From Planctomycetota bacterium (lineage in GTDB: Bacteria > Planctomycetota > Phycisphaerae > UBA1845): a DNA stretch of 17,273 nt. Position numbers and translations under genes: made by a program. Shown here one piece after another: positions 15,425-17,273 of the stretch; within the stretch, counting starts at the first letter, position 1, and each line of letters begins with the position of its first letter. The DNA lies in contig JAJRUK010000146.1 of NCBI GenBank assembly GCA_024277835.1, positions 1-17,273 of the forward strand, given 5' to 3'. Under the pieces are notes generated by a model that did no database searches, was not told where the DNA came from, and saw only the letters and a list, made by a program, of their open reading frames with translations.

Positions 15425-16107
15425 TGACGACGAATGAAACTACCGCAGGTACGCAAGAACACGCCGGGCCAGGAATGCCCTCGCCGGTCCGAACGCTGCT
15501 GATCGCCGGTTTTGCGCTGATCGTGATCTGCGGCGGCGTCTTGATGATGGACTCGAAGAACGCTCCGCCGCCCATGCGGCTTGATGCTCCGTCAACGCTG
15601 CCTGTCATTGCCCAAGCCCCCGAATTCTCTCTGACTGAGCGATCGGGGAACACAATCACCCGAGGGGACTTACTCGGTAGCGTGTGGGTCGTGGATTTCA
15701 TTTTCACACGATGTGCAGGCCCTTGTCCAAAGCTCAATGCCAAGTTTCGGTCGATGCAGCGTGATCTTGACGGTCGCGATGGCGTCAAATTGGTGTCGAT
15801 TTGCCTCGATCCCACAAACGACACGCCAGCCGCCCTCGCGACCTACGCCAAGAGGTTCAGCGCCGACCCCGACAAATGGTGGTTCCTCACCGGGAAGCGC
15901 GAGAAGGATGTGCATGAACTCGTCGGAAAAGGCTTCCTGCAAAGCGTCGTTCCCGCGTCCGGCGATGAGCCGCTTATGCACAGCACCTACATGATGGTCA
16001 TCGACAGCGAGGGGCGTATTCGCTCCGCGTATAATGGTCTGGACGCTGGCGCGCGCGATCGGATCATGGCCGACATCGATGCACTGCTTGCCGAAAAGCG
16101 TGGCTAA
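15424..16107 (+). CDS. SCO1/SenC-family copper chaperone
   Basis: This 227-residue, membrane-anchored thioredoxin-fold protein delivers copper to, or reduces, the CuA site of oxidase subunit II. After a short cytoplasmic N-terminus there is one helix (about 22-43), then the outside domain. The copper ligands are C97 and C101 in TRCAGPCP and H186 in LMHSTYMMVID, the standard SCO set. DFIFTRC and SICLDPTNDTP are conserved neighbours. The ATG at 15424 sits in a TAATG junction with the permease gene. A longer open frame runs back to 14656, but that part only shadows the permease in another phase. The DUF420 gene follows with another one-base overlap. Confidence 0.94.
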   Translation: MTTNETTAGTQEHAGPGMPSPVRTLLIAGFALIVICGGVLMMDSKNAPPPMRLDAPSTLPVIAQAPEFSLTERSGNTITRGDLLGSVWVVDFIFTRCAGPCPKLNAKFRSMQRDLDGRDGVKLVSICLDPTNDTPAALATYAKRFSADPDKWWFLTGKREKDVHELVGKGFLQSVVPASGDEPLMHSTYMMVIDSEGRIRSAYNGLDAGARDRIMADIDALLAEKRG

Positions 16108-16550
16108 TGCTTGACATCACGATTCTGCCGACTGTCAACGCGTCTTTGAACCTCATCAGCTTTGTACTGATTATGTCGGGGTACGTCATGATCAAGAGGG
16201 GCGACGTCCAGAAGCACAAGGCTTGCATGATTTCGGCGTTCTGTGTCTCAGTCTTGTTCTTGATTTCGTATCTCACCTACGCATTTCTCGGTGAAGAGAA
16301 GCGATTCAGCGGTACGGGTTGGATTCGCCCGGTGTATTTCACAATCCTGATTACGCATGTTGTGCTTGCGGCGACGGTTCCCGTTCTTGCGACATGGACA
16401 CTTGTGCTGGGATTGCGGGGGCGTTTCGACAAACATCGTAAACTCGCTCGGATCACGTTTCCGATCTGGGCCTACGTGTCCACGACGGGCGTCATCGTCT
16501 ACCTGTTACTTTTCCGACTTTTCGGGTCGGCCACCACGCCGGCCGGATAG
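16107..16550 (+). CDS. DUF420 / CtaM-like oxidase assembly membrane protein
   Basis: This 147-residue protein has four hydrophobic segments (about 8-29, 39-61, 76-101 and 117-139). It matches the DUF420 family (YozB/CtaM), whose Staphylococcus and Bacillus members are needed for haem A-containing oxidases. Conserved histidines of the family are visible: H37 (VQKHKACM), H84 (ILITHVVLAA) and H110 (FDKHRKLAR); these could bind haem or metal. The start ATG is in a TAATG junction with the SCO gene, so it is co-translated with the copper chaperone. It is the last long gene of the operon. Confidence 0.88.
   Translation: MLDITILPTVNASLNLISFVLIMSGYVMIKRGDVQKHKACMISAFCVSVLFLISYLTYAFLGEEKRFSGTGWIRPVYFTILITHVVLAATVPVLATWTLVLGLRGRFDKHRKLARITFPIWAYVSTTGVIVYLLLFRLFGSATTPAG
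16528..16545 (+). terminator. GC hairpin at the end of the DUF420 gene
   Basis: CGGCC (16528-16532) pairs with GGCCG (16541-16545) around an eight-base loop; the stem ends just before the stop codon. No T-run follows, so it is weak as an intrinsic terminator. It fits the end of the long operon because a separate promoter candidate follows. Confidence 0.3.
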
Positions 16551-16579
16551 GCTCAAGTCTATTCCAAAATCGATAGCAC

Positions 16580-16609
16580 TTGCCATCCCACGTCCACCTC
16601 CGGTACACT
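16580..16609 (+). promoter_or_regulatory. Candidate sigma70-like promoter for the microprotein genes
   Basis: TTGCCA (16580-16585, five of six consensus bases) and TACACT (16604-16609, four of six) are 18 bases apart. The predicted start near 16616 would give a leader of about 65 bases before the 27-codon ORF. It lies in the non-coding gap after the DUF420 gene, where no other gene is seen. Confidence 0.42.
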
Positions 16610-16680
16610 CTGCCCCCGATGCTCGGATTGGCGGAGTCTCAGGTGACACGTTCGCGGGTTCGGCGTGGAGGAATGTCATT

Positions 16681-16764
16681 ATGTTTGGTTCGATTATTGG
16701 CGCAATTATGTTCTTCGGCGTGTTCTATCTCATCTCGATTTTCGGGTTGGTGTTGACCGCATAA
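16681..16764 (+). CDS. 27-residue single-helix microprotein
   Basis: This small ORF encodes MFGSIIGAIMFFGVFYLISI followed by FGLVLTA, essentially one membrane helix with almost no charge. A GGAGGA ribosome site (16667-16672) stands eight bases before the ATG, ideal spacing. I recognise no family. By size and hydrophobicity it resembles single-helix accessory subunits such as CydX, KdpF or subunit IIa of ba3 oxidase, but there is no sequence proof. It lies downstream of the oxidase assembly genes behind its own promoter candidate, and a second similar ORF follows 55 bases later. The alternative ATG at 16674 is too close to the ribosome site and in another frame. Confidence 0.6.
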   Translation: MFGSIIGAIMFFGVFYLISIFGLVLTA

Positions 16765-16819
16765 CTTTGGAAACCTATGGGGCGGGGCATGGCGCCGCTT
16801 CGATTCAAGGAGGATCACT

Positions 16820-16900
16820 ATGAATTATCTCACCATCTTTGTCGCTCTCGTGTTGGCCGTGAGTTTCGGGCTTCTCGATTTTCTGATCCAGACCGGTTGA
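16820..16900 (+). CDS. 26-residue single-helix microprotein
   Basis: This small ORF encodes MNYLTIFVALVLAVSFGLLD followed by FLIQTG, again a single hydrophobic helix, here with an Asp near the C-terminal third. It has the best ribosome site in the window: AAGGAGG (16807-16813), six bases before the ATG. It is not obviously a duplicate of the 27-residue ORF at sequence level, though both have the same design. I do not recognise a family. A role as a small subunit or assembly helper of the respiratory complexes is inferred from place and design only. Confidence 0.62.
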   Translation: MNYLTIFVALVLAVSFGLLDFLIQTG

Positions 16901-16958
16901 GGGCGACCGAGAAATCGGCAGGCAGGACCGCCGCGAGCCAAGAATGTTCCCGGGGTGC

Positions 16959-16987
16959 TTGTCGAATTCGACCTCTTACTGTAGAAA
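16959..16987 (+). promoter_or_regulatory. Weak promoter candidate for tRNA-Tyr/metF
   Basis: TTGTCG (16959-16964) and TAGAAA (16982-16987) are 17 bases apart, each with four of six consensus bases, about 60 bases before the tRNA. A 12-bp palindrome GTCGAATTCGAC (16961-16972) overlaps the -35 part and could be an operator. The rest of 16901-17046 shows no gene. Confidence 0.25.
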
Positions 16988-17046
16988 TACCGATCCTTCG
17001 ATCGATGATCCACTAACGGCTCACGCCATTTTGGGATCTTGACGGC

Positions 17047-17130
17047 GGTAGTGTGCCCGAGCTGGCCAATGGGGACGGGCTGTAAACCCGTTGACGAAAG
17101 TCTTCGCAGGTTCGAATCCTGCCGCTACCA
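17047..17130 (+). tRNA. tRNA-Tyr (GUA anticodon)
   Basis: This is an 84-base tRNA. The acceptor stem is GGTAGTG (17047-17053) with CGCTACC (17123-17129), including one G-U pair. The D-arm has CCC/GGG, and the anticodon stem ACGGG/CCCGT encloses the loop CTGTAAA with anticodon GTA at 17082-17084. A long variable arm with a GAC/GTC stem follows, as expected for bacterial tRNA-Tyr. The T-arm is GCAGG-TTCGAAT-CCTGC. The discriminator base is A (17130) and CCA is not encoded, so it must be added after transcription. Confidence 0.95.
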
Positions 17131-17145
17131 GTCGATAGATAAGCT

Positions 17146-17273
17146 ATGCGCATCATCGAACAACTCCAAAAGGGTCAGCCAACCCTGTCTTTTGAATTTT
17201 TCCCGCCCAAGGATGACATTGGCTTTTGGGATCTTTATCGGACGATCGAGTCTCTTCAAGCGGCGGGGCCTAC
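17146..17273 (+). CDS. metF: Methylenetetrahydrofolate reductase, N-terminal fragment
   Basis: This is the first 42 codons of a protein cut by the window end. The N-terminus reads MRIIEQLQKGQPTLSFEFFP followed by PKDDIGFWDLYRTIESL; the SFEFFPPK strand with its Glu, the catalytic acid region of the TIM barrel, is the hallmark of MetF. The enzyme uses FAD to reduce methylene-THF to methyl-THF for methionine synthesis. It starts 15 bases after tRNA-Tyr, so the two may share a transcript. No clear ribosome site is seen (AGATAAG is the nearest purine-rich stretch). It is unrelated to the respiratory genes. Confidence 0.88.
   Translation, partial: MRIIEQLQKGQPTLSFEFFPPKDDIGFWDLYRTIESLQAAGP

Noticed and set aside
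16357..16764. A 135-codon + strand frame overlapping the DUF420 gene and the microprotein
   Set aside because: Its first part is a shadow of DUF420 in another phase and the middle is non-coding; only the last 27 codons, with their own ribosome site, look real.
17039..17044. TTGACG as a -35 box next to the tRNA
   Set aside because: It stands only two bases before the tRNA start, so it cannot be that gene's -35 element and would run into the tRNA body.
1..17273. CRISPR array, insertion sequence, phage or attachment site
   Set aside because: No regularly spaced repeats, transposase-like ORF or flanking direct repeats were seen; codon use and gene order look like a resident chromosome region.

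Overview
The window is one stretch of a bacterial chromosome, almost entirely on the + strand, carrying a nearly complete aerobic respiratory chain and its assembly factors. Moderate GC content, GTG and TTG starts, a tRNA without an encoded CCA end, and above all a split cytochrome b next to a very large multihaem cytochrome c and a cupredoxin/regulatory-domain protein suggest a member of the Planctomycetota, possibly Phycisphaerae. This placement is inferred from gene content and was not tested by phylogeny.

Region 1 (1-6455) is a quinol:acceptor oxidoreductase of the bc/b6f superfamily. It holds the end of a Rieske Fe-S protein, a b6-like cytochrome b (four haem-ligand histidines), a long subunit-IV-like cytochrome b C-terminal protein, and a 1383-residue membrane-anchored cytochrome with eight CXXCH motifs where a cytochrome c1 or f would be expected. 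Region 2 (6456-7685) holds a secreted cupredoxin-like protein flanked by two non-coding stretches with hairpins and a weak promoter candidate. Region 3 (7686-11768) is an aa3-type haem-copper oxidase: subunits II, I, III and IV, then two small membrane proteins. Region 4 (11784-16550) is assembly: haem A synthase, haem O synthase, a two-gene ABC exporter, a SCO copper chaperone and a DUF420/CtaM-like protein. Genes here and in region 3 mostly overlap by 1-4 bases, which points to one operon. Region 5 (16551-16900) has a promoter candidate and two tiny single-helix ORFs (27 and 26 codons), each with a strong Shine-Dalgarno. Region 6 has tRNA-Tyr(GUA) and the start of metF.

Together the genes describe a path from quinol through Rieske/cytochrome b to the octahaem cytochrome and/or the cupredoxin, then to CuA of subunit II and to O2. 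The haem A, copper delivery and assembly functions sit directly downstream. The points most worth checking are the missing K-channel lysine in subunit I (Leu at the Lys362 position), the octahaem cytochrome with a coiled-coil spacer, the cupredoxin between the two complexes, and the tandem microproteins.
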